Shown here piece by piece: positions 19,385 through 29,117 of a stretch of DNA of 53,224 nucleotides. Numbering within the stretch: position 1 is the first letter of the stretch; every line of letters begins with the position of its first letter. Where the stretch lies: assembly GCF_001672295.1 (NCBI RefSeq), contig NZ_JXMS01000026.1:43914-97137 (forward strand), read 5' to 3'. The notes beneath the pieces were generated by a model. It ran no database searches. It had not been told where the DNA came from and saw only the letters and a list, made by a program, of their open reading frames with translations. The position numbers and the translations under genes are program-made. The stretch comes from Halodesulfovibrio spirochaetisodalis (GTDB taxonomy: Bacteria; Desulfobacterota; Desulfovibrionia; Desulfovibrionales; Desulfovibrionaceae).

Positions 19385-19607
19385 AGCAACAATGTGCTCC
19401 TTTCTGCATGTAAAAATTGGTACTACTGAATCACTACTGCAATCTGCCATTGCCTTCAAATGAAAATTGCCCCCCGTGCTACTGTATGATACTTTCTTGC
19501 GCCTCTGGGGGTGTTGTTGCCAGATTCTGGCAACGGAAGTCGGCACTGCACCACATGTTTGTGTTTTATTCGGGCTACTAACATAAGACAAGCGGAGTCA
19601 AAACCTC

Positions 19608-20882
19608 ATGAGCGACTTGAAGAATATGTACAAAACTATTCTCGGTGATCCTTTTCCATCCGAGATGAAAGTTCAACTGGGCGATCAAGAGCTTGTGTAT
19701 CGCAAGCGCACGTGGGAAATTGACGGAGAAGAAAAGGGACTTCGCTATGGCGAAAACCCTGACCAGCCAGCAGCTGTGTATGAGCTGGCAGAAGGTTCCC
19801 TTACTCTGGGTGGCGTAGAGTTTCGTGGACCGGGCAAAGGACTTGTTTCTGCATTGACTGAAGAAAATATGATTCAGGCAGGCAAGCACCCCGGCAAGAC
19901 CAACCTGACAGATGTTGATAATGCTATTAATATTTTGCAGTACCTTACTGCAAAACCGGCAGCCCTCATCTTAAAACACAATAACCCTTGCGGCGCTGCG
20001 TGGTCCGAAAAGGGTGTTGCTGACGCGCTTGAAAAAGCCTTCTGGAGCGACCGTATTGCTGCCTTTGGCGGCGCTGTGGTTGTAAACCGGCCTATGGATC
20101 TAGCGTGTGCAAAAGTCATCAACAGCGCATATTTTGAGGTGGTTGCAGCACCTGCGTTTGAAGAAGGTGTTATTGATGAACTGAAAAAACGCAAAAACCT
20201 CCGTATTCTCGAAATTCCGGGAATGGCACACCTTGAAGAACTGGTTAACGTTCCTATGCTCGACTTCAAGAGCCTTATCGACGGCGGCATTGTCATGCAG
20301 CAGTCATTCCGTAACCGCATTCTCACCGCAGACGATTTTATCCCTGCCACGGCAGAAAAAGACGGTGTGGAAGTGGCAGCGCGTAAGCCGACTGCACAAG
20401 AAGCGGACGACCTCCTCTTTGCATGGGCTGTAGAAGCCGGTGTTACCTCCAACTCTATCATCTTCGCCCGTAACGGGGCCACCGTTTCTATCGGCACCGG
20501 CGAACAGGACAGAGTCGGTTGCGTAGAACTGACCATCCACAAAGCATACACCAAATTTGCAGACATGCTTGCGTTTAAAGAACAAGGCATGTCATTGTAC
20601 GAACTTAAGCTTAAAGCGCTTAAGGACAAGGATGCACAGGCAATTCTGGACGACATTGAAGCCCGCACCCGCGCTGAAAAAGGTGGACTCATGGGAACCG
20701 CAATGGTTTCTGACGGGTTCTTCCCGTTCCGCGACGGTGTTGATGCAGCACTTGCACACGGTGTAAGTGCCATTGCTCAACCGGGTGGCTCTATTCGTGA
20801 CCACGAAGTTATCGAAGCGGTGAACGAAGCCTCACCACAGGTAGCTATGGTCTTTACTGCCCAGCGCTCCTTTAAGCATTAA
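19608..20882 (+). CDS. stand-alone AICAR transformylase (PurH C-terminal domain)
   Basis: A 424-residue enzyme for the ninth step of purine synthesis: formyl transfer from 10-formyl-THF to AICAR. It matches only the transformylase half of bifunctional PurH. Visible motifs are LRYGENPDQ, the catalytic KHNNPCG, IAAFGGAVVVNRP, the IHKAYTKFAD segment and the C-terminal GGSIRDHEVIEA...FTAQRSFKH. The N-terminal IMP cyclohydrolase (MGS-like) domain is absent, and the start fits the domain edge, so it is not a truncation. Cyclohydrolase must be encoded elsewhere. GCGGAG precedes the ATG. A strong hairpin follows. Confidence 0.9.
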   Translation: MSDLKNMYKTILGDPFPSEMKVQLGDQELVYRKRTWEIDGEEKGLRYGENPDQPAAVYELAEGSLTLGGVEFRGPGKGLVSALTEENMIQAGKHPGKTNLTDVDNAINILQYLTAKPAALILKHNNPCGAAWSEKGVADALEKAFWSDRIAAFGGAVVVNRPMDLACAKVINSAYFEVVAAPAFEEGVIDELKKRKNLRILEIPGMAHLEELVNVPMLDFKSLIDGGIVMQQSFRNRILTADDFIPATAEKDGVEVAARKPTAQEADDLLFAWAVEAGVTSNSIIFARNGATVSIGTGEQDRVGCVELTIHKAYTKFADMLAFKEQGMSLYELKLKALKDKDAQAILDDIEARTRAEKGGLMGTAMVSDGFFPFRDGVDAALAHGVSAIAQPGGSIRDHEVIEAVNEASPQVAMVFTAQRSFKH

Positions 20883-20889
20883 TTGAAAA

Positions 20890-20927
20890 AGCTTCCCGCA
20901 GGTGCAGTTACCTGCGGGAAGCTATTC
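20890..20927 (+). terminator. 14-bp perfect hairpin after the AICAR transformylase gene
   Basis: AGCTTCCCGCAGGT (20890-20903) and ACCTGCGGGAAGCT (20910-20923) are exact complements around a six-base loop. The plus-strand tail ATTCCGTTT is poor in T, so termination may be partial; on the minus strand the tail is better. Confidence 0.7.
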
Positions 20928-21046
20928 CGTTTCTGCTCAAATTTTTTCGCTTCCAAGGAAGCTTTCTGAACAATGTACGGTGAGACACACACCGCATCCA
21001 CAAGAATGAATACCGGAAAATCCGGTTACCAAATAAAGCAGGTTAT

Positions 21047-23125
21047 ATGAGTGCTTCTTCTCTGGTCCGCTATCCCGGGCCGGGCTGCGTTGTAGAATTT
21101 ATGCACGGTAACAAGGCTCAGCAAGGCTGGGTGCTTGACGAACAAGGTGGAAAACTGCGGCTTCTTACCATCAATAAACGGGAGATGAAGCTCGCTTCAT
21201 CACGTGTTCTGCCTTGGGCTGGTCCATCGTACAGCGGCGAACGTTCCCGTCAGGAAATCGGTACGCTGCTGGAAGAACATCGTGCAAAGCGTGATGCCAT
21301 GAGCGCAGAAATCGATGCACTTGAGTTATGGGATTTTGCACAGGGTGAAGTCGACAAGGAATCCATCCAGTGGTTTGCAGAACTGCTGTGGGAAGACCCT
21401 ACGATTGACCAGCTGGCTGCACTTGGAAGTGCCATGCTGGCTTGCAAAACTCATTTCAAATTCCAGCCACCGGAATTTGAAATCTACCCTGCTGAAAAAG
21501 TAGAAAAACGACAGGAAGAAGAGCGCAAACGACAGGAACGTGAAGCGCTGGTCACGCAAGGTGTAGGATTTTTCCGCAATCTCTGGGAAAAACATTCCAA
21601 AGGACGCACCCTTGGTAAAGCGCCTGACGAAGGAGTTGCTGAACAGCTCAAAACTATTATCCTGAACCGTATGAGCGATCCGGACAGCCACGAAATTGAG
21701 CAGGTCTGGAAACAACTTGCCAAGGGACTTCCAGAAGATCCGCATATGGCACTGCATCTTGCCCGCGCTTGGGATCTGGTGCCAGCTCATCATAACTTCT
21801 GGCTGGATCGTGCCGACTACGATTGCTCTAACAACTGGGCAGACGAATTTACTTCAGAAGTTAACGATATCAAAGAAAAGTGTCTTTCCGTTCAACAGAA
21901 ACCGGAAGAACGCACATATATTTCCATAGACTCAGCTACTACTAAAGACATCGACGACGCGTTCAACATCGAACCGCGCGGTGACGGTGGCTACCGCCTT
22001 CGGATTTCCCTTGCTTGCCCTGCAGTAGCTTGGCCGTTCGGCAGTCCGTTCGACAAACATGTTCTGCGCCGCGCCACAAGCGTGTATCTGCCGGAAGGTG
22101 ATTGCCACATGATGCCGACAGCGCTTGGCACTGACTTCTTCAGTCTGCATGCAAACGAAGCACGTCCGTCACTGATTCTTGATATGGAATGCAGCAGCAC
22201 AGGCGAACTTGAGCGTTGTACCCCGACTACAGTCTGGGTTAATCTGGCTGCAAATCTGACATATATCGACTCAGAAGCAGTAATTAACGGCGGTGGAGAA
22301 AGTACACCAGCAGGAGCCTTTGCAGAGCAAATTAAACTTGCTGCTGAACTCAGCGATAAGCTACAGGAGCAGCGGATAGCCAACGGTGCTGTTATTATCG
22401 AACGGAACGATCCAAAGGTAAAACTCTCCGGTGAAGGGGAGCAGACCAAAGTTGAAATTCTTCCTGCCGACGATACACCGAAAGCAATGAAGCTGGTCAG
22501 CGAGATGATGATTCTCGCAAACTCCGGCGTTGCGTTATGGGCAAAAGAGCATGGGGTAACCCTGCTGCACAGAACGCAGGATGTTGCAGTTCCTAAAGAA
22601 TATGTAGGCATCTGGAGTGCTCCGCACGATATCGCCCGTGTTGTAAAAGCACTCTCATCTGCTATTCTGGAAACAGCACCCAAACCGCACAGAGGTATCG
22701 GTGTAGATGCATACAGCCCGATCACTTCGCCGCTCAGACGGTACCCTGACCTTGTCAACGTAGCACAAGTAATACACTATATTGCTACAGGGGAAGCACG
22801 CTGGAGTGCAGAAGAAATTACCAACATGCTTCCTTTGCTGAATGCTCGTCTTGACTCTGTCGGACAGATTCAGCGCTTCCGCCCGCGTTACTGGAAACTG
22901 CTGTACTTCAAGCAGCAGGGTGACAAAGTATGGCGTGAAGCAATTGTCACAGAAGAAAACGATGCATTTGTCACGGTATCTTTACCGAACGAGCAAATTT
23001 TCGTACGTGGCAGACGTAAGTCATTTGGCGATAAGGTGAATCCGGGGCAATATTTTATGGTTCGCATCGGTAAGGTTCACCCTTTGAATAACGAAATCCA
23101 GATTCTGGATGCAATGGAAAGTTAA
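21047..23125 (+). CDS. RNase II/R-family exoribonuclease
   Basis: A 692-residue 3'-5' exoribonuclease. The RNB catalytic domain spans about 285-600, with the four metal-binding aspartates D295, D301, D303 and D304 in SIDSATTKDIDDAF and the conserved SPLRRYPDLVN near the end. A C-terminal S1-like domain follows. The N-terminal ~280 residues differ from E. coli RNase II: an SH3-like start (CVVEFMHGNKAQQGWVLDE) and a highly charged helix (KVEKRQEEERKRQERE). It lies between the AICAR transformylase and plsY, in the same direction. Confidence 0.88.
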   Translation: MSASSLVRYPGPGCVVEFMHGNKAQQGWVLDEQGGKLRLLTINKREMKLASSRVLPWAGPSYSGERSRQEIGTLLEEHRAKRDAMSAEIDALELWDFAQGEVDKESIQWFAELLWEDPTIDQLAALGSAMLACKTHFKFQPPEFEIYPAEKVEKRQEEERKRQEREALVTQGVGFFRNLWEKHSKGRTLGKAPDEGVAEQLKTIILNRMSDPDSHEIEQVWKQLAKGLPEDPHMALHLARAWDLVPAHHNFWLDRADYDCSNNWADEFTSEVNDIKEKCLSVQQKPEERTYISIDSATTKDIDDAFNIEPRGDGGYRLRISLACPAVAWPFGSPFDKHVLRRATSVYLPEGDCHMMPTALGTDFFSLHANEARPSLILDMECSSTGELERCTPTTVWVNLAANLTYIDSEAVINGGGESTPAGAFAEQIKLAAELSDKLQEQRIANGAVIIERNDPKVKLSGEGEQTKVEILPADDTPKAMKLVSEMMILANSGVALWAKEHGVTLLHRTQDVAVPKEYVGIWSAPHDIARVVKALSSAILETAPKPHRGIGVDAYSPITSPLRRYPDLVNVAQVIHYIATGEARWSAEEITNMLPLLNARLDSVGQIQRFRPRYWKLLYFKQQGDKVWREAIVTEENDAFVTVSLPNEQIFVRGRRKSFGDKVNPGQYFMVRIGKVHPLNNEIQILDAMES

Positions 23126-23197
23126 CTGACTGTTCTTCAATTATCCGCAATCACTGCGTAGAGAACAGATTATTGAATTATCGCAAGGAGAGTGAAC

Positions 23198-23803
23198 ATG
23201 CTGGCAAAACTTCTCTGGCTTGGTATCGCGTATGTTATGGGTTCCATCCCGTTCGGCCTGCTTATCGCTAAAGCTGCATGCGGCATTGATCCGCGTCTTG
23301 ACGGCAGTAAAAACGTTGGCGCCACCAACGTAGCCCGTCTTTGCGGCTTTAAGTTCGGTGTAGCAACACTGGCATGTGACCTTCTTAAGGGTGCAGTTCC
23401 AGTAGCCATCGCGTTTACTATCAGCCACAACTGGCTCTTTTTAAGTCTTGTTGCTTTCGCAGCCCTCATCGGACATGTCCGTTCCTGCTTCCTTGATTTT
23501 AAAGGCGGCAAGGCTGTTGCAACAACCGTGGGTGTATTTATCCCGTTGGCATTCTACCCTATTCTTTTCAGCTGTCTCGCCAGCGCATTTGTCATCTGGC
23601 GTTCCGGCTACGTGTCTATGGGGTCACTGACTCTCGTAGTCACCCTTCCTGTATTCCTGTTCCTGTCCGGCCACTGGTCTTTTATCCCTCTGGCAATCGC
23701 AGTGCTCGCACTCGTATTCTGGACTCATAGAGAAAACATCGGCCGCCTCGCCCGTGGTGAAGAAAAATCGTGGCTCAAAAAGAAGCACGAGGAACAAGCA
23801 TAA
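23198..23803 (+). CDS. plsY: glycerol-3-phosphate acyltransferase PlsY
   Basis: Integral membrane enzyme of 201 residues that transfers an acyl group from acyl-phosphate to glycerol-3-phosphate, the first step of phospholipid synthesis. The three PlsY motifs are present: [11 protein letters not shown] near residues 15-25, [12 protein letters not shown], and [18 protein letters not shown]. Five or so membrane segments can be drawn. The start at 23198 has AAGGAG seven bases upstream; a GTG six bases earlier is less likely. Its stop overlaps the thrC ATG by one base (TAATG). Confidence 0.96.
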   Translation: MLAKLLWLGIAYVMGSIPFGLLIAKAACGIDPRLDGSKNVGATNVARLCGFKFGVATLACDLLKGAVPVAIAFTISHNWLFLSLVAFAALIGHVRSCFLDFKGGKAVATTVGVFIPLAFYPILFSCLASAFVIWRSGYVSMGSLTLVVTLPVFLFLSGHWSFIPLAIAVLALVFWTHRENIGRLARGEEKSWLKKKHEEQA

Positions 23804-25254
23804 TGAACAACGCATCAGTATTCCCTGAATATCGGGGAACAATGGAATATTTCTGTCTCGGTTGTGGAAAACGCTTCGGTATCGAAGAACTTCTGTACAC
23901 CTGCCCTGAATGCGGCGGCGTATTCCTGCTCGACAACCTCGACTTTGAAAAGCTGTCTCAACGCAGCGGTGAAGAGTGGCGTGAACTGTTCGACACCCGT
24001 GCTGCTTCCAAAAACACAGCTCTTCGCGGCATCTTCCGCTTTTACGAGTTAATGGCACCTGTTCTGGAAGAAGATGATATTGTGTACCTTGGTGAAGGTA
24101 ACACCCCGATTGTTGAAGCAAATGATCATCTTGCTACAAAAACCGGCATCCGCTTTGCCTTTAAAAACGACGGCCAGAACCCGAGCGCGTCGTTTAAAGA
24201 TCGCGGCATGGCTTGTGCTTTTGCATACCTCAAAGCCCTTGTTCGTAAAAACGGCTGGGACGAAGTTCTTACCGTCTGCGCATCCACTGGTGACACCTCA
24301 GCAGCAGCGGCTCTGTATGCATCCCACATCGGCTCTCCGCTCAAATCCGTAGTACTTCTGCCGCACGGTAAAGTTACTCCGCAGCAGCTTTCACAGCCTC
24401 TGGGTTCCGGAGCAACCGTACTGGAGATTCCGGGTGTATTTGACGACTGCATGAAGGTTGTAGAAAACCTTGCTGAAAACTACCGTGTTGCCCTGCTCAA
24501 CTCCAAAAACAGCTGGCGCATTCTCGGTCAGGAATCCTACGCATTCGAAGTTGCACAATGGTGTGACTGGGATCTCAAAGGCAAATGTGTCTTTGTACCA
24601 GTAGGTAACGCAGGTAACATTACTGCTGTTATGAGTGGCTTCCTCAAGCTGCACCGCCTCGGCATCATAAGCGATCTTCCTCGCGTATTCGGTGTGCAGT
24701 CTCACCATGCTGACCCTGTTTACCAGTATTACAGCGTAGAAGACCCTGCAAAACGTGAATACAAGCCGGTAGCAGTAACACCGTCCGTTGCACAGGCTGC
24801 AATGATCGGTAACCCTGTGTCCTTCCCGCGTGTAAAGCACTTTGCAGAGCAGTTTGAAGCAATCGGCGGCAAAGGCTCTTTTCAGGTACTGCAAGTCACC
24901 GAACAGATGATCATGGACTCCATGATTGAAGCAAACATGAACGGTCACATTGCATGTACACAGGGCGGCGAATGTTACGCAGGCCTCAAGCGTGCAAAAG
25001 AACTCGGCCTCATTGCTGAAGATGAATTTGCAATTCTTGATGCTACAGCACATGCACTCAAATTCTCCGGCTTCCAGGACATGTACTTCAGCAACAGTTT
25101 CCCTGCTGAGTTCGGCGTTACGCCGGACACCTCACTCGCCAATGCACCGCAGCTGGTCATTGAAGAGTCTGCAAAAGCAGAGCTGGCACCTGAAGCATTC
25201 ACTGAAACTGCTGCAAAGACCATTGCCGGCAAACTGGGACTCCAGAGCAAATAG
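23803..25254 (+). CDS. thrC: threonine synthase with N-terminal zinc ribbon
   Basis: PLP enzyme that converts O-phosphohomoserine to threonine; 483 residues. It starts with a zinc-ribbon-like module (C18-x2-C21...C34-x2-C37). The fold-II PLP domain carries the Schiff-base lysine K132 in NPSASFKDRGM, the phosphate loop TGDTSAAAAL and the second glycine loop VPVGNAGNI. The ATG at 23803 overlaps the plsY stop, so translation is coupled. A good terminator 95 bp downstream ends the plsY-thrC unit. Confidence 0.95.
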   Translation: MNNASVFPEYRGTMEYFCLGCGKRFGIEELLYTCPECGGVFLLDNLDFEKLSQRSGEEWRELFDTRAASKNTALRGIFRFYELMAPVLEEDDIVYLGEGNTPIVEANDHLATKTGIRFAFKNDGQNPSASFKDRGMACAFAYLKALVRKNGWDEVLTVCASTGDTSAAAALYASHIGSPLKSVVLLPHGKVTPQQLSQPLGSGATVLEIPGVFDDCMKVVENLAENYRVALLNSKNSWRILGQESYAFEVAQWCDWDLKGKCVFVPVGNAGNITAVMSGFLKLHRLGIISDLPRVFGVQSHHADPVYQYYSVEDPAKREYKPVAVTPSVAQAAMIGNPVSFPRVKHFAEQFEAIGGKGSFQVLQVTEQMIMDSMIEANMNGHIACTQGGECYAGLKRAKELGLIAEDEFAILDATAHALKFSGFQDMYFSNSFPAEFGVTPDTSLANAPQLVIEESAKAELAPEAFTETAAKTIAGKLGLQSK

Positions 25255-25348
25255 CGAAACACGTTTCGCACTCTCTAGCCCCTGCTATCCGCAAGCTATG
25301 GGTAGAAGTCCCACAACCTTGCCGGATACTCAGTATATCGTACAAAAC

Positions 25349-25384
25349 AAGGCTGTCCTTTCGTATAAGGACAGCCTTTTCTTA
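25349..25384 (+). terminator. intrinsic terminator of plsY-thrC
   Basis: AAGGCTGTCCTT (25349-25360) pairs with AAGGACAGCCTT (25367-25378) around a six-base loop, followed by TTCTTATT. Confidence 0.87.
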
Positions 25385-25512
25385 TTGTGAACCTAAAAAA
25401 TGCAGCAAGCAAAACCGGAACTGCTGAAATCTTCACTCCCCTTATTGAAAAGCTATTTTTTTTGCATTACCGTTAATAACAAATTTGTAATCACACTCGG
25501 GAGCCGCATAGC

Positions 25513-28365
25513 ATGGAGGATTTTCAGCACGTGAAAAACACTTCGCCACACACTTCAATCACATATCCTTCTCTGCTTATGTGGCACTGGTACTTTCTTG
25601 CGTGGCTTGCCGGCTTGTGGGGTGCGCGTTACTTCATCCCGTCACTCGTTCTGCTTGGCTCCATTGTGTTCTTCTACGCCCTCACAAGGCACATTGCACG
25701 GCAGCTTCCTGAAAAAAACCTGTCGCTCTCGCAAGGCTCAGTCCGGCTCGGGCTCCTTTGCGTCCTCTTTTTCATTGGAATCCAAGTCGGCTCCGCTGCT
25801 ATCCCCGCACGCCCCTATGATATCCGTACGCCAGACTCCCTGCCTTCTGTTGTGCTGGGAAAAAAGCCCGTGCAGGTCACTGGCCGCATCCGTGAAGTCA
25901 TTACCTCGCCGGACAGGCGCATTAAATTCATCCTGACCGACGCAACGTACAGCGTAAATGAAAGTACACACCCAGTTACCGGAGATATCGTCTGGACATG
26001 GGCAAACCGGAAAGACGCATGGAACAAGCAACAGGCTGCTGAAACGCCTAAGACAGGGCAAAGAGAGACAAAAAAAGGCACACTGGACGAAGGTAGCAGA
26101 ATACAACGACTGCGTCCGATGGTAGGCGAAACAGTTTCTCTGAAAGCAAAGCTGCTTCCCATAGTCGGATTTCGCAATAAAAGCCTCTGGAACAGTCAGG
26201 AATACTGGCAGAACAAAGGCGTTTTCTGGCGTATGTGGACTTGGGGAGATAAGGCTATCCCTGTCCGTTCCGGTGATATCTCGCTGCTCACAGAGTGGCG
26301 TGAAACAATGCGCTTTACTGTCTCAAACCAGCTTGAAGAGCTTATCCATACAGATCTTGGAAAGAAGTTGGCTTCCACATTAGGAGTCACGCCATTCAGG
26401 GACGCAGTGCGGTTTATCCCAGCGCTTGTTTTCGGTGACAGATACGATATTCCGAGCAGACGGTACTCCCAGCTTTCCAGAGCATCACTCTCCCACTCCT
26501 TTGCGCTTTCAGGAATGCATCTGGCGATTGTTGCACTCAGTGTTTCCCTTCTGCTTTCCATCTGTATACGGCGGGCAAGTATCTATGAACTCATAAGCCG
26601 CCCAAAGCTGTTGGCACTTGCTATTCTTCCGGCTGCGGCTCTCTATGTATGGATTGGCGGCGGATCACCGTCTCTGGTGCGGGCATTCATAATGCTCTGC
26701 TGCTGGTGCACCCTGTTACTGTTCAACAGGCCACAAGTCTTTATGGATGGTCTTTTCTGGGCACTTGCCATCATGACTATTGCTGACCCGCTCATCATTT
26801 TTGATTTACGCCTTCAGCTTTCCGCACTGGCTATTGTTGCCATTATCATCGCTATGCCTTTGGTTGCGTCTGCCAAAGCGTATCTTTTGCCCGAAAAGAA
26901 GACACGCCTCCAACGGCTCAAACGAGCTGCTTTCGATATTTTCCTGCTGTCCATCGCTATTCAGCTTGTGCTCTATCCGGTCACTATCTGGAATTTTAAT
27001 GAGCTTTCCTTATGGAACATCCTGAATATCGTCTGGCTGCCGTTGCTCGGCATGATCATTATGCCGTTAATGCTTTCAGGTCTTATCGTTGCATGCGCAA
27101 GCCTTGCCTTCCCTGCGCTGACACCGATTGCGGAAACTATTTTTGCTACTGCTGCTGCGCCCATTGCGACGCTGTTTGCTTTCCTTGATGATATGGATAA
27201 TGCAGGATTTCTGGCTCCCATAATCATGCAACGTCCCGACTGGCTGGGCATTGTTGCATGGTACGGCACAATCCTTTCTGCACTTGTATGGTGGCAGATT
27301 GAAGGACGATACGCCGTGCCCGAAATGTTTACCTCCCTGTACGAAGGTGCGCCGACATGGGAAAGCAAATTGTTTACGGCTGCGGGATTACCGCTAGTTG
27401 GCGATGACATTGAAAATCAGCCAAGCACACAACGTCCTTCCGACAACACACGTCAGGATACGCCTGCAACACACCAGAACAGGCTGATATCAACACCTGT
27501 TCCGCAATCACGACTTGCTCACTGGATGGCACGACTTGCACTTACCGGCTTTATACTGCTGGCCTTTGTACCGGAGATTCAACAGGCATATTCACCTGAA
27601 ACACGCACGAAGCTGAACATTCTTGATGTAGGGCAAGGGCAGGCTTTACTGCTCACGTTTCCAAACGGAAAACGCATGCTTGTTGACGGTGGCGGCTTTT
27701 CTTCCCGCTCGTTTGATATAGGACGCGCCATAATTGTTCCATCTATAACCCGACAGCACGACGATAGCCTGCAATGGATTCTTTCCACACATCCGGACAC
27801 GGATCACATTCGAGGCTTATTCCACCCACTCGCGTACGCAGACGTGCAAGGATACTATGCTACAGCAGCTATTCCTCATGGATGGAATAAAAAGCAGCTG
27901 GCAAATTCACTCAAAAAATCAGGAATCAAAAAAACAGTCCTTGCTGCAGGAGATACCCTGACGATTTCAGAAAATTTGGAACTGGAGGTTCTGCATCCTT
28001 CTCAAAACTCATTTCTAGAAGGAAACAATAGATCGCTGGTACTCCGGCTGGTGGAGCACACCGGCAATGCACGTAAGGGACTTGTGCTTCTTACCGGAGA
28101 TATCGAACTGAAAGGTATAGAAGAATTGCTACGATCAAACGTCGATCTCAGTGCAGAAGTGCTCATTCTCCCGCACCACGGTTCAGCAAGCAGTTATTCA
28201 CCGGAATTGTATAATGCTGTTTCTCCAAAGCTGGCTATCGCCTCTTGTGGATTCATGAACAAATACAATTTTCCATCTACATTGGTCATGGGCGAACTGC
28301 ATAGAAGGGGTATCCAAACTCTTACAACAGCAAAACATGGTGAAGTAGAACTCTTGTTAGAGTAA
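25513..28365 (+). CDS. comEC: ComEC/Rec2-family DNA uptake channel
   Basis: Inner-membrane protein of 950 residues that carries transforming single-stranded DNA into the cytoplasm. The N-terminal DUF4131 region with hydrophobic helices (about 15-75) precedes the Competence core with many membrane segments (about 330-640; FALSGMHLAI, GGGSPSLVRAFIM). The C-terminal metallo-beta-lactamase-like domain (about 695-950) has LDVGQGQALLL, HPDTDH and LPHHGSA. GGGAG lies nine bases before the ATG at 25513; a GTG at 25531 preceded by GGAGG is an alternative start. It is intact and long, so natural competence is possible. It lies alone behind the thrC terminator. Confidence 0.9.
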   Translation: MEDFQHVKNTSPHTSITYPSLLMWHWYFLAWLAGLWGARYFIPSLVLLGSIVFFYALTRHIARQLPEKNLSLSQGSVRLGLLCVLFFIGIQVGSAAIPARPYDIRTPDSLPSVVLGKKPVQVTGRIREVITSPDRRIKFILTDATYSVNESTHPVTGDIVWTWANRKDAWNKQQAAETPKTGQRETKKGTLDEGSRIQRLRPMVGETVSLKAKLLPIVGFRNKSLWNSQEYWQNKGVFWRMWTWGDKAIPVRSGDISLLTEWRETMRFTVSNQLEELIHTDLGKKLASTLGVTPFRDAVRFIPALVFGDRYDIPSRRYSQLSRASLSHSFALSGMHLAIVALSVSLLLSICIRRASIYELISRPKLLALAILPAAALYVWIGGGSPSLVRAFIMLCCWCTLLLFNRPQVFMDGLFWALAIMTIADPLIIFDLRLQLSALAIVAIIIAMPLVASAKAYLLPEKKTRLQRLKRAAFDIFLLSIAIQLVLYPVTIWNFNELSLWNILNIVWLPLLGMIIMPLMLSGLIVACASLAFPALTPIAETIFATAAAPIATLFAFLDDMDNAGFLAPIIMQRPDWLGIVAWYGTILSALVWWQIEGRYAVPEMFTSLYEGAPTWESKLFTAAGLPLVGDDIENQPSTQRPSDNTRQDTPATHQNRLISTPVPQSRLAHWMARLALTGFILLAFVPEIQQAYSPETRTKLNILDVGQGQALLLTFPNGKRMLVDGGGFSSRSFDIGRAIIVPSITRQHDDSLQWILSTHPDTDHIRGLFHPLAYADVQGYYATAAIPHGWNKKQLANSLKKSGIKKTVLAAGDTLTISENLELEVLHPSQNSFLEGNNRSLVLRLVEHTGNARKGLVLLTGDIELKGIEELLRSNVDLSAEVLILPHHGSASSYSPELYNAVSPKLAIASCGFMNKYNFPSTLVMGELHRRGIQTLTTAKHGEVELLLE

Positions 28366-28426
28366 GCTACGATATTAGAAAGGGCTTGTTCTGTAATATG
28401 AAGATGTTAGATTCGAATTATTTTCA

Positions 28427-28444
28427 TTATTTTTCGAAAAATAA
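28427..28444. repeat. 18-bp perfect AT-rich palindrome
   Basis: TTATTTTTCGAAAAATAA lies 62 bp after comEC. It has no loop, so a protein-binding site or a weak terminator element are both possible. Confidence 0.6.
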
Positions 28445-28489
28445 CATGGTTAAGGCTTGTGGAATATATGATGTGTGGTAGAAAAAAAG

Positions 28490-28735
28490 AAAGCATCCTG
28501 ATGGGTTGGTGAGGAACAGGACTACCCCTCCGTGACTACAACCTGTCAAATGCTTCAGGAGATTGCTTCGGTCTATCCGGACATGCGGCGGCCCCATTCC
28601 GCTTAAAAAACAGGGCCGCTACACACATTATCCTGATGCTGAAGAGTGACCAGCTCTAGCAGCAAAGTCCTTGAAGGATGACCCCCTTCAAGAGACAATA
28701 TCTCAAAAAGGGCACGCATGAGCGTGTCCTTTTTA
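28490..28735 (+). ncRNA. candidate structured RNA between comEC and the receiver gene
   Basis: A GC-richer stretch without a supported gene, in the 390-bp spacer. Complementary arms can be seen: GGTTG/CAACC (28504-28543) enclosing GAGG/CCTC (28511-28530), GCGGCCC/GGGCCGC (28588-28619) and CTTGAAGG/CCTTCAAG (28670-28692, loop AUGACCC). A clear terminator ends it (28705-28734). The next gene is on the opposite strand, so this is not a leader; it would be a free RNA or a comEC 3'UTR. I do not recognise the family, and no promoter is clear. Confidence 0.4.
28705..28734. terminator. bidirectional terminator
   Basis: AAAAAGGGCACGC (28705-28717) pairs with GCGTGTCCTTTTT (28722-28734), with one G-U pair and a four-base loop. 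It serves plus-strand transcripts and the minus-strand receiver gene. Confidence 0.85.
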
Positions 28736-28757
28736 GTTCGTGTATAAAAAAATAATG

Positions 28758-29117
28758 CTATTCAAAAAAACTTGCAACCTTAGCTTTCAACTCTGTCAAA
28801 TCCACAGATTTTACCACATAGTGATCTGCCGCTATGGACTTCATATCATGTTGAAAACTGTCGTAAGCTGTACTGAGAATAACCGGTAACGTTGTATTTG
28901 TGCTCCTGATATCCTGTAATAAATCCAAGCCGGTCAGCTTCTGATTCAAACGTATATCCAGTATAACAACGTCAGGATCTTCACGCTTCAGCACATCCAG
29001 AATCGGTTCAGAACCGTCAGAAAGTGCCACAACGTATCCATCCTCTTCAAATGCATCCTTATATAACAACCGGATGTTCTCTTCATCATCAACAATAAGC
29101 ACTTTTTTCTCAGCCAT
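28758..29117 (-). CDS. CheY-like single-domain response regulator
   Basis: A 119-residue receiver domain with no output domain. The acidic pair D10/D11, phospho-acceptor D54 (VVILDIRL), switch residue Thr83 (LSTAYD) and Lys103 (VVKSVD) are all in place. Such proteins act in phosphorelays or by binding a partner. No histidine kinase is nearby; the partner is unknown. GGGAG lies six bases before the ATG. It is transcribed alone toward the terminator it shares with the preceding spacer. Confidence 0.9.
   Translation of the reverse strand: MAEKKVLIVDDEENIRLLYKDAFEEDGYVVALSDGSEPILDVLKREDPDVVILDIRLNQKLTGLDLLQDIRSTNTTLPVILSTAYDSFQHDMKSIAADHYVVKSVDLTELKAKVASFFE

Noticed and set aside
19505-19521. 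TGGGGGTGTTGTTGCC with sigma-54 spacing before the AICAR transformylase gene
   Set aside because: The -12 part fits, but TGGGGG departs from TGGCAC at the key C and A. A purine gene is also an unlikely sigma-54 target.
25479-25488. ACAAATTTGT before comEC, similar to the glutamine synthetase sites
   Set aside because: It lacks the TGACAA flank, lies only 25 bp before the start codon, and has no sigma-54 promoter downstream.
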